Notes: generated from the letters alone by a model not told the origin. Positions 8,740-17,757 are shown, counted from the stretch's first letter. The stretch is DNA of 64,000 nucleotides from Alphaproteobacteria bacterium (GCA_024742485.1 JANSYK010000001.1:2480001-2544000); one strand, 5' to 3'. Numbers and translations: made by a program.

Positions 8740-9227
8740 TGCTCGACTACGAAACCATACCCCTGCATTGGGTCAACCGGCTCGGCTTTCTCGTTCGCAA
8801 GGAGCTGGGGCAACTGTTCATGCAAGGCGGATACGATGTCAGTCCCGAGGAATGGGCGGTTCTGCTTTTGCTCTGGAGAGACACATCGAAAACTCCCGGC
8901 GACATTGCCGCCGTTACGTTCCGGGACCGTACCACTGTGACCCGCCTGATAGACGGCATGGTCAGCAAAGGTCTGGTTTTCAGGGATATGGATCCCTCGG
9001 ACCGGCGCAAATCCGTCGTCAAGGCAACGGACAGAGGCAACGACCTGGAACAGGAATTGGTTCCAATAGCTCGCGGCCTCATCGCGCGGGCCCTGAATGG
9101 AATCGACCCTGGTGACGTGGAAACCACGGTTCGCTCGCTCAGGACCATGACGCGGAACCTGTCGTCCGAACGTGACCGTCACAAAACGCTACAACAGACA
9201 AAGGAGGAGGACCATGTCCAGCTATAA
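8739..9227 (+). CDS. MarR-family transcriptional regulator
   Basis: 162 aa. The winged helix is clear: TPGDIAAVTFRDRTTVTRLI for the helix-turn-helix and DMDPSDRRKSVVKAT for the wing with its conserved DxRxK-like DRRK. The start is ATG at 8739; a TTG at 8721 would add six residues but lies inside the palindrome. Neither start has a Shine-Dalgarno sequence, so the mRNA may have a very short leader. It overlaps the next gene by 14 bp, so the regulator and the deiodinase-like protein form one operon. Confidence 0.9.
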   Translation: MLDYETIPLHWVNRLGFLVRKELGQLFMQGGYDVSPEEWAVLLLLWRDTSKTPGDIAAVTFRDRTTVTRLIDGMVSKGLVFRDMDPSDRRKSVVKATDRGNDLEQELVPIARGLIARALNGIDPGDVETTVRSLRTMTRNLSSERDRHKTLQQTKEEDHVQL

Positions 9228-9930
9228 CTACGACAGCTTTTCATCCGAAGATTATGATTTCGATCACTCAACCGGACCCGCTGTGGGTGAAAAGGCCCCG
9301 GACTTCCTGTTGACCACCAGCGCGGGCGACAAGAGAAATCTTCTGGATTTTGACGGCGAAATCCTCGTTCTGGAAATGGGCAGCATCACCTGTCCGTTGT
9401 TTCAGGGCAGGCGAAAGACAATGGAAACGCTGGATGTCGATGACAAACGTGTCAGCCAGGCGGTGCTCTATGTGCGTGAAGCGCATCCGGGCGCCGACAT
9501 TCCGCAGCACCGTGATTTAGACGCCAAGCGGCAATGCGCACGAAGGCTTGAAGAGGAAGATGGCGAAACCCGGCTCATCCTGGTCGATGACATCGAAGGA
9601 ACGGCACACAATGCCTATGGCGCGATGCCGAACACGGTCTTCATCATCAACCGAAATGGATGTGTCGTTTTCCGCGCGGAATGGAACAATGCTTCCGCCA
9701 CAAAGGCGGCTGTCATCGCGCTTCTCAATGGTCAGAGCTACAGGGCAAAGAGCTTTTTCCGTCCGGGACCGCCGGCCGTCTCCATCCGAACATTGCGCCG
9801 GGCCGGAAAGGGATCGGTATCGGATTTCCTGCGCAGTTTCCCGATCTTGTTCTTGAACAATATCATCAAGCGGAACATGCGACTGCTCTTCAATCGCCCG
9901 ACCGATCTTTCGAGGAATACGACCTGCTAA
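9214..9930 (+). CDS. Iodothyronine deiodinase-like thioredoxin-fold protein (Cys form)
   Basis: 238 aa. GEKAPDFLLTTSAGDKRNLL starts a thioredoxin-like domain at about residue 25. EMGSITCPLFQGRR places Cys60 where animal deiodinases have selenocysteine. The proline-containing strand AMPNTVFIINRNGCVVFR follows near residue 145. Bacterial members are poorly characterised and may be peroxiredoxin-like reductases. The start is fixed by AAGGAGGAGG at 9201-9210. The basic C-terminal 70 residues match no domain I know. Its link to MarR suggests control by oxidative or phenolic stress. Confidence 0.8.
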   Translation: MSSYNYDSFSSEDYDFDHSTGPAVGEKAPDFLLTTSAGDKRNLLDFDGEILVLEMGSITCPLFQGRRKTMETLDVDDKRVSQAVLYVREAHPGADIPQHRDLDAKRQCARRLEEEDGETRLILVDDIEGTAHNAYGAMPNTVFIINRNGCVVFRAEWNNASATKAAVIALLNGQSYRAKSFFRPGPPAVSIRTLRRAGKGSVSDFLRSFPILFLNNIIKRNMRLLFNRPTDLSRNTTC

Positions 9931-10092
9931 GGCAATTCAGGCTTTGGCGGATTCGGCAAAACCTGAATGCATCAGCAAAATCAAAGGCGGACACCGTTGT
10001 CCCGTTCCTGACAAATCGTGAAACGGTCTGGGGTCGGGATCTGACGAAATCACCGGCCGCCGGTTGCGACGAACCCCGGTCCTGCGGCCCGG

Positions 10093-10929
10093 TCAGAACC
10101 GCTCTCCCAAAAGGCGATAGCACCAGAACGCCTCTTCCGACTGGATCAGCCGGTTGATGCGCGCCGGCGAAAACCCGGTCGAGCGGCGTACGGCGCGTCC
10201 CATGTGGGACTGATCGGAGAAGCCGGCTTCGCTGGCGAGTTCCGCCAATGGCGCGTCCGGTTGTTCAACGGTACGGCGATGCAGGTCTTCGATGGCCACA
10301 AAGTGATCCAGGTGCTGTCTGGTCTTGCCGGTCCACTGTTTGAGGCGTCGCTCCAGGGTCCGAGCGCTGCGCCCCGGCGCGCTCCGCCCGATCCGCTGGA
10401 ACAGATGGCCGGACCAATCCGAAAGGCGGTCCGATCCAGGCCAATCGGGTATGCCGCCCTCATGCCGTTTGGCGTTCCAGACCGGCACAAGCGTGTTGCA
10501 GAAACTGTTCCAGCTGACCTGCGGATCGCGATCAGCCCCCAGCGCGCTCAACAGCGGACCGAGAGCCTCCGGCAAAGCGCCCTCGATCGGGTTTCCTCCG
10601 AGCTTGCGCCACGCATCCGGAAAGAAGCCAACGGTAAAGGCACACACGTCTGACGGGCTCCAGCTCACCGTCGGCCGGTCTTGCGGCGGCATGACGGACA
10701 GTCCCGGCATGGGCGGTGTTGATCGTGCGCCATTGATGTCACCGACGACATCCACCAGTCGCAACTCGCCCGCGACGATACAGGTTGCCGACACCAGGGG
10801 CGTCGTCGGGAAACAGTTGAACCGGTCGGTGTCGGACAGGTCAGCGCCCCTTGTATCCCGAAATATCCCCGCCGCCACGCAGCTCGACAGGGACTTCGGC
10901 GGAGACAGCAAAATGGACTTGGGTTTCAC
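10093..10929 (-). CDS. AraC-family transcriptional regulator
   Basis: 278 aa. The DNA-binding domain is C-terminal: LAELASEAGFSDQSHMGRAV is the second helix-turn-helix, followed by STGFSPARINRLI. The N-terminal ~150 residues lack an obvious cupin and resemble the AraC_N/DUF6597 type of sensor. The region just before the HTH (GRSARTLERRLKQWTGKTRQ) is typical of that subgroup. It is divergent from the HSL-type esterase gene and probably regulates it. Confidence 0.85.
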   Translation of the reverse strand: MKPKSILLSPPKSLSSCVAAGIFRDTRGADLSDTDRFNCFPTTPLVSATCIVAGELRLVDVVGDINGARSTPPMPGLSVMPPQDRPTVSWSPSDVCAFTVGFFPDAWRKLGGNPIEGALPEALGPLLSALGADRDPQVSWNSFCNTLVPVWNAKRHEGGIPDWPGSDRLSDWSGHLFQRIGRSAPGRSARTLERRLKQWTGKTRQHLDHFVAIEDLHRRTVEQPDAPLAELASEAGFSDQSHMGRAVRRSTGFSPARINRLIQSEEAFWCYRLLGERF

Positions 10930-11019
10930 GCAGGCCGTTCCTCGGGTGTCGCAATCATTCTATATCGCGGACATCGCCATAGGCCAGAAATCCACCAGTG
11001 AAAATTCCAGGTGGATATC

Positions 11020-12141
11020 ATGGCGAAAATTCGAACCCAAGGACCCCTCTCACATCGGCTGACCAGCCTGTTGACGATCAACAGGATCGCTTTGCAAACC
11101 TATGCCCGGCACGCCATCGGGCGTCGTTTGGAGCCGAGCTGGAATGCCGAAATGGAAATTGGCATCCGCTTCTGGCGGCACCAGTTCACCAGGGCCATGA
11201 GACAGGCCGACATCAGAACGGGGCGCGCCATTTTCAACAGTCTGCAGACCGAAACCGACGACATTTATGACGTGACCGTCAAGAAATGCCGGTCACCGAA
11301 GGGCACATGGTATCGCCCGCGACACATCACGAGCCCGGCCACCCTGCTCTATTTTCACGGAGGCGGATACACGTTCAACGGGCCAGTGAGCGCGCGGTTT
11401 GCGGCGATGTTCGCGCACCACACCGGAGCACAATTGTTTGCGCCCGATTACCGGCTGACCCCGGAACACCCCCATCCGGCACAGGCAGAGGATGCCCTGG
11501 CAGCCTGGCGATATGTAACAGCGGACATTCCGGAGCAGAGCTTGGTCGTCATGGGTGACAGCGCGGGAGGGCATATGGCGCTGATGTTGCTGCAAACACT
11601 CAAGCGCACTGGATTACAGCAGCCGGCGCTTTGCATTGGGCTTTGTCCCTGGACGGATATCGGCGCGCGCGGCGACAGCCTGCATGACAATGACCGGTAC
11701 GATCTGGTGCAGAGTTGGATGGCGCTGCAGTTCGGCCAATGGCTCGATCCGGATGAAACCTTCGGCCGCGAAGCCCTCTCACCCATTTCTCATGATTATG
11801 CAGGGCTTGCCCCGCTCTATCTTCAGGCCGGCGGCCGCGAGATCCTGCGCGACATGATCTGTGAATTTGCCCGAGACCAACAGCACAATGGCGCTGACAT
11901 CACGCTCGATCTGTGGGACGACATGCCCCATAATTTCCAGGCCTATGACAGTTTCAAATCATCATCGACACAGGCACTCCTGCGCATAAGACAGGCCATC
12001 GAAGGACGCGTCGAAAACAGCACGGCTCTGGCGCCGGGTGAAAACACGCTGATTGCCGGATCCTCCCGCCATGTCAAAAGGTCGGGCCGCCACATCTGCC
12101 CCCGGAAGCACAAAGCTGAACGCTTCATGCGCGGCCCCTAA
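11020..12141 (+). CDS. Alpha/beta hydrolase of the hormone-sensitive lipase (HSL) family
   Basis: 373 aa. The oxyanion-hole motif HGGG is in LLYFHGGGYTFNG (about residue 115) and the nucleophile elbow is VVMGDSAGGHMAL (about 180). The catalytic Asp is probably in the GREILRD region, and the His is in DMPHNFQAY (about 305). The family hydrolyses acyl esters. The last ~50 residues are basic and low in structure, and extend beyond the usual fold. The ATG at 11020 was chosen over a GTG at 11011. It is divergent from the AraC gene. Confidence 0.87.
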   Translation: MAKIRTQGPLSHRLTSLLTINRIALQTYARHAIGRRLEPSWNAEMEIGIRFWRHQFTRAMRQADIRTGRAIFNSLQTETDDIYDVTVKKCRSPKGTWYRPRHITSPATLLYFHGGGYTFNGPVSARFAAMFAHHTGAQLFAPDYRLTPEHPHPAQAEDALAAWRYVTADIPEQSLVVMGDSAGGHMALMLLQTLKRTGLQQPALCIGLCPWTDIGARGDSLHDNDRYDLVQSWMALQFGQWLDPDETFGREALSPISHDYAGLAPLYLQAGGREILRDMICEFARDQQHNGADITLDLWDDMPHNFQAYDSFKSSSTQALLRIRQAIEGRVENSTALAPGENTLIAGSSRHVKRSGRHICPRKHKAERFMRGP

Positions 12142-12153
12142 CCGCAAAGGCAA

Positions 12154-12984
12154 TCAGGCACTGCGTGAACCGATGTCACCCATGAAACGCAGCAGATGCT
12201 GATCGAATGCCTCCGGATGCTCCCAGAAGGGCGCATGGCCGATCCCGTCCAGTATGTGCACCTGGTCTTCCCAAAGGTTCTGATAATCCAATGACGACAC
12301 GAAGTCGTTGTTGACGAAAGGCTCGTCGCCGCCATTGACGATCGCCAGCGGGACCCTGGATCGCACGGCAACATCGTGCTGATTGCATCCGACCCCATCG
12401 GCAAACCGGGAAAACATTATTTCACGGGCCCGTCCGTCGGTCCGGGCAACCGCATCCCGCAGAAAGTCTTCATAGGGTGCGTTGATGCCGCAGGTCGATC
12501 GGGCATAGGCGTCAACTTCCGCCTGCGTGAATTCCCGCTGGCCGGCCAGATGCATGTGCTCCGACACCAGAAATCCTGCGCCGAGCGCATCCGCCCCCTT
12601 TCCGACCGGCGGCGTACCGGTGATCATCAGGCCGGTCACGGCATCGGAGCGATCAATCATCTCCAGACCGATATGACCGCCAAGCGACCAGCCCAGGACG
12701 GCGAAATCTCCATGGCCGAGCACGTCCATGAGTTCCAGTGCGGCATCGGCATAACCCGGCATCGAATAGGTGGTGTCCGGAGCGTCGGCGTCGCCGGACA
12801 GGCCATGCCCCGGCAGGTCCATCGCGATGCAATGATGGTCCTTTCCGACCCGTCCCAGCAACTGGTTGCGGAACACCTCCTTGCAGGACGAATTGCCGTG
12901 GATCATGAGCAGGGTTGGCCCCTGCCCCTCCGTTTCGCATAGGGCCAATCTGCAATGGCTGGTATCGACCGTTCGTTCACGCAT
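12154..12984 (-). CDS. Alpha/beta hydrolase, last gene of the amide-uptake operon
   Basis: 276 aa. HGNSS is the oxyanion-hole segment, GWSLGGH the nucleophile elbow and GIGHAPFWEHP carries the catalytic His. MDLPGHGLSGD is the usual loop before the elbow. The start at 12984 has GGGAGG seven bases upstream; in-frame starts at 12990 and 13080 are less well placed. It lies 193 bases downstream of livM on the same strand, with a MITE-like repeat between them, so it may be the end of that operon or have its own promoter. Substrate unknown. Confidence 0.87.
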   Translation of the reverse strand: MRERTVDTSHCRLALCETEGQGPTLLMIHGNSSCKEVFRNQLLGRVGKDHHCIAMDLPGHGLSGDADAPDTTYSMPGYADAALELMDVLGHGDFAVLGWSLGGHIGLEMIDRSDAVTGLMITGTPPVGKGADALGAGFLVSEHMHLAGQREFTQAEVDAYARSTCGINAPYEDFLRDAVARTDGRAREIMFSRFADGVGCNQHDVAVRSRVPLAIVNGGDEPFVNNDFVSSLDYQNLWEDQVHILDGIGHAPFWEHPEAFDQHLLRFMGDIGSRSA

Positions 12985-13087
12985 GCCCATCCTCCCTGGT
13001 GTGGTGGATTTGAAGTTCCTATCATTGTTTGCAGTGCACTCGGGAAGGAACTGCAAATCCATAAACCGCACTGGAATCATAAGGTTG

Positions 13088-13163
13088 CTAGTGTCCGGAT
13101 TGAATCTGAAGTTCGTTCTGAAAATGCTGCTTAATGTGGCGAACTTCAGATCCAGGACACTAG
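13088..13163. repeat. MITE-like inverted repeat
   Basis: The ends CTAGTGTCC (13088) and GGACACTAG (13163) are perfect inverted repeats. The pairing continues inwards as ATCTGAAGTTCG against CGAACTTCAGAT, with a 4-base slippage. The whole is about 76 bp with a ~24-base loop and TA at each outer edge, as in IS630/Tc1-type insertions. It could instead be a fold-back transcription-end structure of the liv operon. No second copy was seen in this window. Confidence 0.5.
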
Positions 13164-13177
13164 GCCAAGAGTGTGGT

Positions 13178-14125
13178 TCAAATCTTCAGGCGGTTCAAAA
13201 GCCCCAGCAGCCCACCTGGCGCAAGGCGCAGAACGAGGATCATTGCCACCGCCACGATGATGAAGCGGGCCTCCTCCAGCCCCCGAATACCGGCGAGCGA
13301 CTCGGTCGCGAAGGTCAGTGCCAGGGCAGCGGCTATCGGCCCGTAGGTGGTACCGGTTCCGCCGATCAGTACCATCGAGAGCGCCAGGGCAAGTGTTCCG
13401 AAACCGAACACCTCCGGCGAGGCAACACGCAGATAGATGGCGTAGAACCCTCCGGCCACGCCGGTAAAGACAGCACTGAGAACCAGCACGAGAATACGCT
13501 GCGTCGAAACGGAGATACCACGCGATTCCGCATAGTCCTCCGCATCCCGAACCGCTTTGAGCGATTTGCCGAAGGGTGAATTGATCACCGCCAGCAGGAA
13601 CAGGGTCGAAAGGACCAGAAGACCCAGGCCAACATAGTAATAGCCGAGCTTGTAATCGCGCACGAAGGAATAATCACCGATGCGCATGAAGGGTATGCGC
13701 ACCATGCCCTCGGCTCCGCCGGTTATCTGAGACTGACTGAGCACCAGTTGCATCGCCAGTTGACTGAAGGCGAAGGTAACCAGAACCACGTAGATTCCCT
13801 TCAGGCGCGCAACCGGGGTTGCGATCAGAAAAGCCGCGAAGGCCGCCGTCACGCCGCCAAGCCATATCGCGATCCATGGGTTGATGCCAAAGGTCTTGGC
13901 CGCGATGGCCGCTGTGTAAACGCCGACGCCGAAAAAGGTCAGATGACCGAAATTGAACACCCCGCAATGGCCAAGGCTCAAATTCCAGTTGGACGCGATG
14001 ATCCCATAGATAAACGCGATGATGAACAGGTGACGGGTATAGGATTCCGTTGCCACCAGAGGCACCAGCGCAAGAACCGCAAGGCAGGCCAACGGCACGA
14101 GGATATCTCTGGCCCGCGTGCTCAT
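13178..14125 (-). CDS. livM: Branched-chain amino acid-type ABC transporter permease LivM
   Basis: 315 aa, hydrophobic, with about eight to nine membrane segments. The LivM signature is seen in NWNLSLGHCGVFNFGHLTFF, and the coupling loop in SPFGKSLKAVRDAEDYAES. It forms the inner-membrane channel with LivH. The start ATG at 14125 overlaps the livH stop (ATGA), although an ORF extends further upstream. The family also moves amides, urea and aromatic acids, so the substrate is not necessarily leucine. Confidence 0.92.
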   Translation of the reverse strand: MSTRARDILVPLACLAVLALVPLVATESYTRHLFIIAFIYGIIASNWNLSLGHCGVFNFGHLTFFGVGVYTAAIAAKTFGINPWIAIWLGGVTAAFAAFLIATPVARLKGIYVVLVTFAFSQLAMQLVLSQSQITGGAEGMVRIPFMRIGDYSFVRDYKLGYYYVGLGLLVLSTLFLLAVINSPFGKSLKAVRDAEDYAESRGISVSTQRILVLVLSAVFTGVAGGFYAIYLRVASPEVFGFGTLALALSMVLIGGTGTTYGPIAAALALTFATESLAGIRGLEEARFIIVAVAMILVLRLAPGGLLGLLNRLKI

Positions 14126-14991
14126 TCCTTGCCCCCGAAAATGCCGTTCGGACGAAACACCAGCACGATGATCATCATCAGGAACAGGACAAACGGCGTC
14201 CAGTAGAGCCCCAGCCACACGATCAGCAGCGCCTCGATCAGTCCGATGAGATAGGCGGCACCGGCAGTTGCGCCCAGACTGCCGAGACCGCCGAATATGA
14301 CCACGATCATGGCCTTGACCAGGGGCTCGGCACCCATCACCGGGGTGATGAATCGGATCGAACCGAGCAGCGCACCCGTCAATCCGGCCAGCGCCGCCGA
14401 CAGCCCGAAGGCGATCGCGAACGCCACCGGCACATCGATGCCGATCAGAGCCGCCGAATTCTGGTTCTGGCCCACGGCCCGCAGGCTCCTGCCGGTCCTG
14501 GTTTTCAAGGTAAAGCGCCAGATGGCAAACAGGATCAGCGGCGCCAGCCCCACCAGCACGGCCTCATGCGCCGAGATCGTCGCACCGAGGATCGACACCT
14601 CGCCGTCAATCAGCCGGGGAAGCTGCTTGAGGCGCGCGCCCCAGATGATCTGGGCACCCTTTTCAAGAATGATCATGGCAGCCAGCGTTGTCATGACCGT
14701 GATCAGCAACATGCTGCGATGGCCATAAAACGGACGAACCAGCAACCGCTCGATCAGAACACCGAGCAGCGCCGCAACCAGCGTACCGGCGGCAATGCCG
14801 GTCAACAGCCCCAGCCCCGCTGCTTCGCTGACGGTCCAGGCAACAAAGGCGCCGACCATCATCAGCGCGCCATGCGCAAAATTGAACACGCCCAAAGTGG
14901 TCCAAACGACGCTCAGTCCGCTTGCCATCAGCGCATAGAGAGAGCCGAGAACCAGACCGGAGACCAGCGCGGCCAGAAGTGTTTCGATCAT
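14122..14991 (-). CDS. livH: Branched-chain amino acid-type ABC transporter permease LivH
   Basis: 289 aa with about eight membrane segments. The LivH hallmarks are SLYALMASGLSVVWTTLGVF, NFAHGALMMVGAFVAW and the coupling segment RTGRSLRAVGQNQNSAALIG. It pairs with LivM. ATGA overlaps on both sides (14122-14125 and 14988-14991) show tight translational coupling with livF and livM. Confidence 0.93.
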   Translation of the reverse strand: MIETLLAALVSGLVLGSLYALMASGLSVVWTTLGVFNFAHGALMMVGAFVAWTVSEAAGLGLLTGIAAGTLVAALLGVLIERLLVRPFYGHRSMLLITVMTTLAAMIILEKGAQIIWGARLKQLPRLIDGEVSILGATISAHEAVLVGLAPLILFAIWRFTLKTRTGRSLRAVGQNQNSAALIGIDVPVAFAIAFGLSAALAGLTGALLGSIRFITPVMGAEPLVKAMIVVIFGGLGSLGATAGAAYLIGLIEALLIVWLGLYWTPFVLFLMMIIVLVFRPNGIFGGKE

Positions 14992-15710
14992 CCGGCGGCC
15001 TCCCCGAAATAGAGGCGCATCACTTCGTCATGATCGGGCGCGTTGGCGCGGTCGATTTCGCGCACGACTTCACCGTGCTCGATCAGATACAGCCTGTCGG
15101 CCAGGGCCATCAGGAACTCGACATCCTGCTCCACGACAATCAGTGGAATACCCTCTTTGGCGATGCTGCCGACGGCCTGTGCCAGTTCCTCCTTCAGGCG
15201 CGGCGACAGACCCAAGGTCGGTTCATCAAGCATCAGCAGACGCGGCGCGCACATCAGCGCACAGCCGATCGACAGCATCTGGCGCTCACCGCCTGACAAA
15301 GTCCGCGCCTTCTGGGGGCGCCGTTCTTCCAGCCTTGGAAAGAGCGCAAAGACCTTTTCCAGATTGCTCTGCCGATCATCGCGTGCATGTTTCGAAAAGG
15401 CAGCCAGTTCGAGAGTTTCCTGGACCCGCATGTCGCCAAACAGGGTGTTGCCTTGGGGCGACTGAACCAGCCCGGCTTCCACGATGTGCGGCGGCCTGAG
15501 CCGGGTCAATTCGCGACCATCGAATTCAATCGAGCCGCTGGTGGGCCGGATCAGCCCCGATATGGTCTGCAGCAGGGTCGTCTTGCCATGTCCGTTCGGA
15601 CCGAAAAGACCGATACATTCTCCCGCCCCCAGATGCAGGCTCAGCCCGCGCAGCACGGTGATCGGTCCGTAGCCGGCCGTCACGCCCGAAACGGTCAGCA
15701 GATTGTCCAT
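14988..15710 (-). CDS. livF: ABC transporter ATP-binding protein LivF
   Basis: 240 aa, one complete ABC ATPase domain: Walker A GPNGHGKTT, signature LSGGERQML, Walker B LLMLDEPTLGL, and an H-loop region where VVEQDVEF replaces the more usual His-containing form. LivF is the smaller of the two Liv ATPases and lacks the LivG-specific insert. It shares a single base with the livG stop (15710). Confidence 0.93.
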   Translation of the reverse strand: MDNLLTVSGVTAGYGPITVLRGLSLHLGAGECIGLFGPNGHGKTTLLQTISGLIRPTSGSIEFDGRELTRLRPPHIVEAGLVQSPQGNTLFGDMRVQETLELAAFSKHARDDRQSNLEKVFALFPRLEERRPQKARTLSGGERQMLSIGCALMCAPRLLMLDEPTLGLSPRLKEELAQAVGSIAKEGIPLIVVEQDVEFLMALADRLYLIEHGEVVREIDRANAPDHDEVMRLYFGEAAG

Positions 15711-16441
15711 CAGCCGCGCCCCCCGAGATAGGCTTCGATCACGGCAGGATTCTTGACCACGGTCTGGGGATCGCCTTCAGCGAGGATTTGTCCGTAATTG
15801 AGCACCATCAGCCGTTCGGACACCGACAGCAGCAGACTGAGCACATGTTCGATCAGTAGGATGGTCACACCGGTCCTGTTGACGGCGATCAACAGCGCAT
15901 CAAGTTTTTCGATCTCCGGCTTGGTGAGCCCGGATGCCGGCTCGTCCAGCATCAGGACAGACGGGTTCGAGACAAGCGCGGACGCGATCATCAATTGTTT
16001 CTTCTCGTAGACCGACAATTCGTCCGACCGCATCGTCCGGCGGTCGGGATCGAAATCGACCAGCGTCAGAGCCTTGTCCACATTGTCTGCGGCGTCTCTG
16101 CGGCGTTGCCCGCCATTGTAAACCGCGCTGATCTGCAGGGTCTCGTCGGCCGACAGCTCGGGAAATTCGGCATCCTTCTGAAACGTCCGGCAAAGACCCG
16201 CCCGCGCAATGCGGTGGGCTGGCCAGCGATCAATGCGGCGGCCGTCAAAATGCACCTCGCCGGCGGACGGTCCATAGGGAATTCCGGTCATCAGGTTGAA
16301 CAATGTGCTCTTTCCGGATCCGTTGGGACCGGCGATACCGAATATCTCGCCCGAATTGACACGGAACGAGACGTCGTCAACGGCCTTCAGGCCTCCAAAA
16401 GTCTTGCAGGCGCCGGTTATGGAAAGAGCAGGTTCTGACAT
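15710..16441 (-). CDS. livG: ABC transporter ATP-binding protein LivG, unusual signature motif
   Basis: 243 aa. Walker A is GPNGSGKST, Walker B SVLMLDEPASGL and the switch His is in LLIEHVLSLL. The expected ABC signature (LSYGE/LSGGQ) reads LSVYEKKQL, so the glycine that contacts ATP is missing. This may make the composite ATP site at this subunit weak. The rest, including GLCRTFQKDAEFPELSADE, is normal for LivG. It follows livK by 52 bases with a strong hairpin between. Confidence 0.92.
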   Translation of the reverse strand: MSEPALSITGACKTFGGLKAVDDVSFRVNSGEIFGIAGPNGSGKSTLFNLMTGIPYGPSAGEVHFDGRRIDRWPAHRIARAGLCRTFQKDAEFPELSADETLQISAVYNGGQRRRDAADNVDKALTLVDFDPDRRTMRSDELSVYEKKQLMIASALVSNPSVLMLDEPASGLTKPEIEKLDALLIAVNRTGVTILLIEHVLSLLLSVSERLMVLNYGQILAEGDPQTVVKNPAVIEAYLGGRG

Positions 16442-16453
16442 GGAATGTCCGGT

Positions 16454-16482
16454 GCCGTGGCCTGCGGTGCGCAGGCCACGGC
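16454..16482 (-). terminator. 13-bp perfect hairpin between livK and livG
   Basis: The stem GCCGTGGCCTGCG pairs with its exact complement across a 3-base loop. In the minus-strand transcript it follows the livK stop by 11 bases and has no U-tract after it, so it looks like a 3'-end-protecting or attenuating hairpin, not a full terminator. Hairpins here commonly keep the binding-protein mRNA more abundant than the permease genes. Confidence 0.7.
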
Positions 16483-16493
16483 TTTTTCTGTAA

Positions 16494-17726
16494 TTACTTC
16501 ATCCAGCCAGGCTGTTCGAATGAACCCGTGGCATATTGATCCGGGTAGAACAAGATGCGCTCGCCATCGCGAATCTGGTAAAATTGGATGGGCACACCAT
16601 CATTGCTCTGCACCGACAAATGCGTAGCCGGATCAAACTGGATCTTGCCCATGGCCGTCTGCTTGCTGGTCTTGGCGATTTCGGCACCGATTTCTGCCCG
16701 CTTTGACGGATCACCCACCTTGCCCAATGCATCAGCATAGATCAGAACCTGCTCATAGAGCGCCGGACCGTAGGTTCCCGGCTCATTGCCGAATGCGGCC
16801 TTGTATTTTCCAAGAACCTCTGCGGCGCGCGGATTAGTCGGTGTGTTGAGAACGCCGCCAAGCAGGTTGTAGACGACACCGCTTGATTTCTCCTTGGTCA
16901 GCTCCAGAAATTCCGGCACGGACGGGGCATACTGAATGAATACCAGGCTGTTGGTCGGATCTTCCATGAACTGGTTCATGAAGGTTGCGGCATTGGCCGA
17001 AACATAGTCTGTATTGATCAGCACGGCCGGCGGATTTTGCCTGATCTTGGCAAGAAAAGCCCGCCAGTCGTTGATTTCGCCGAACGGCAGCAGGTCATTT
17101 TCAGTCACTTCCCAGCCGGCTTCGCCAAAGGCAACCACCATTCCCTCGGCAATACCCTTGGAGTAGGGATTGTCGGATGAGATGATGGCCACCTTCTTGT
17201 TTGGCAGGGTCAGCTTACCATCGGCGACGAGACCTTCGATCACCGGAACGATTTCCGTATTGTAGCCTGCATAGGACGGCGTCATCGACCAAACCGTGCC
17301 GAAATCATCCGGGCTCGGCGCGATGATGCCCTCGGTCTGGGCTGAATTCGCGGAGACGAGATACACCATGTCCTGCTCGGCCATCATCTCGATCTCGAAA
17401 TTCGATCCCGAGGCATAGCCGGTCATGATCGCGCCCATCGCCCGGTCGCCAAGCAGCCGTTCCGCGGCGGTTGCCACCGCATCGGCACTGGCATCGCCCA
17501 CATCGCCAACCGAAAGCTCGAATGTGTGGCCCGCAACACCACCGGCCTTGTTCAGCTCATCGACCGCCATTTGCGCACCGTTGACCATTTCCTGGCCATC
17601 GGCCGCGGCCTTTCCGGTCACCGGTGCCAGCACACCGATCTTGATCACGTCTGCGTGGGCCAGGACCGCTGAGGTCGCCAGGGCCAATGCGCACACCGCA
17701 CCTGTGAAGAGTCGTCTGTTTAACAT
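16494..17726 (-). CDS. Periplasmic substrate-binding protein of the Liv-type transporter
   Basis: 410 aa. A Sec signal peptide, MLNRRLFTGAVCALALATSA up to about AHA, precedes a mature start at DVIKIGVLAPVTG, the typical Peripla_BP_6 beginning. GDVGDASADAVATAAERLL and NSAQTEGIIAPSPDDFGTVW are standard family blocks. It captures the substrate in the periplasm for LivHMGF. Its place directly behind the M20 gene (31 bases) suggests the ligand is what the three upstream hydrolases process. Confidence 0.92.
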   Translation of the reverse strand: MLNRRLFTGAVCALALATSAVLAHADVIKIGVLAPVTGKAAADGQEMVNGAQMAVDELNKAGGVAGHTFELSVGDVGDASADAVATAAERLLGDRAMGAIMTGYASGSNFEIEMMAEQDMVYLVSANSAQTEGIIAPSPDDFGTVWSMTPSYAGYNTEIVPVIEGLVADGKLTLPNKKVAIISSDNPYSKGIAEGMVVAFGEAGWEVTENDLLPFGEINDWRAFLAKIRQNPPAVLINTDYVSANAATFMNQFMEDPTNSLVFIQYAPSVPEFLELTKEKSSGVVYNLLGGVLNTPTNPRAAEVLGKYKAAFGNEPGTYGPALYEQVLIYADALGKVGDPSKRAEIGAEIAKTSKQTAMGKIQFDPATHLSVQSNDGVPIQFYQIRDGERILFYPDQYATGSFEQPGWMK

Positions 17727-17757
17727 GATGTTCTCCTGCTCTTATTGATTGTCGGGA

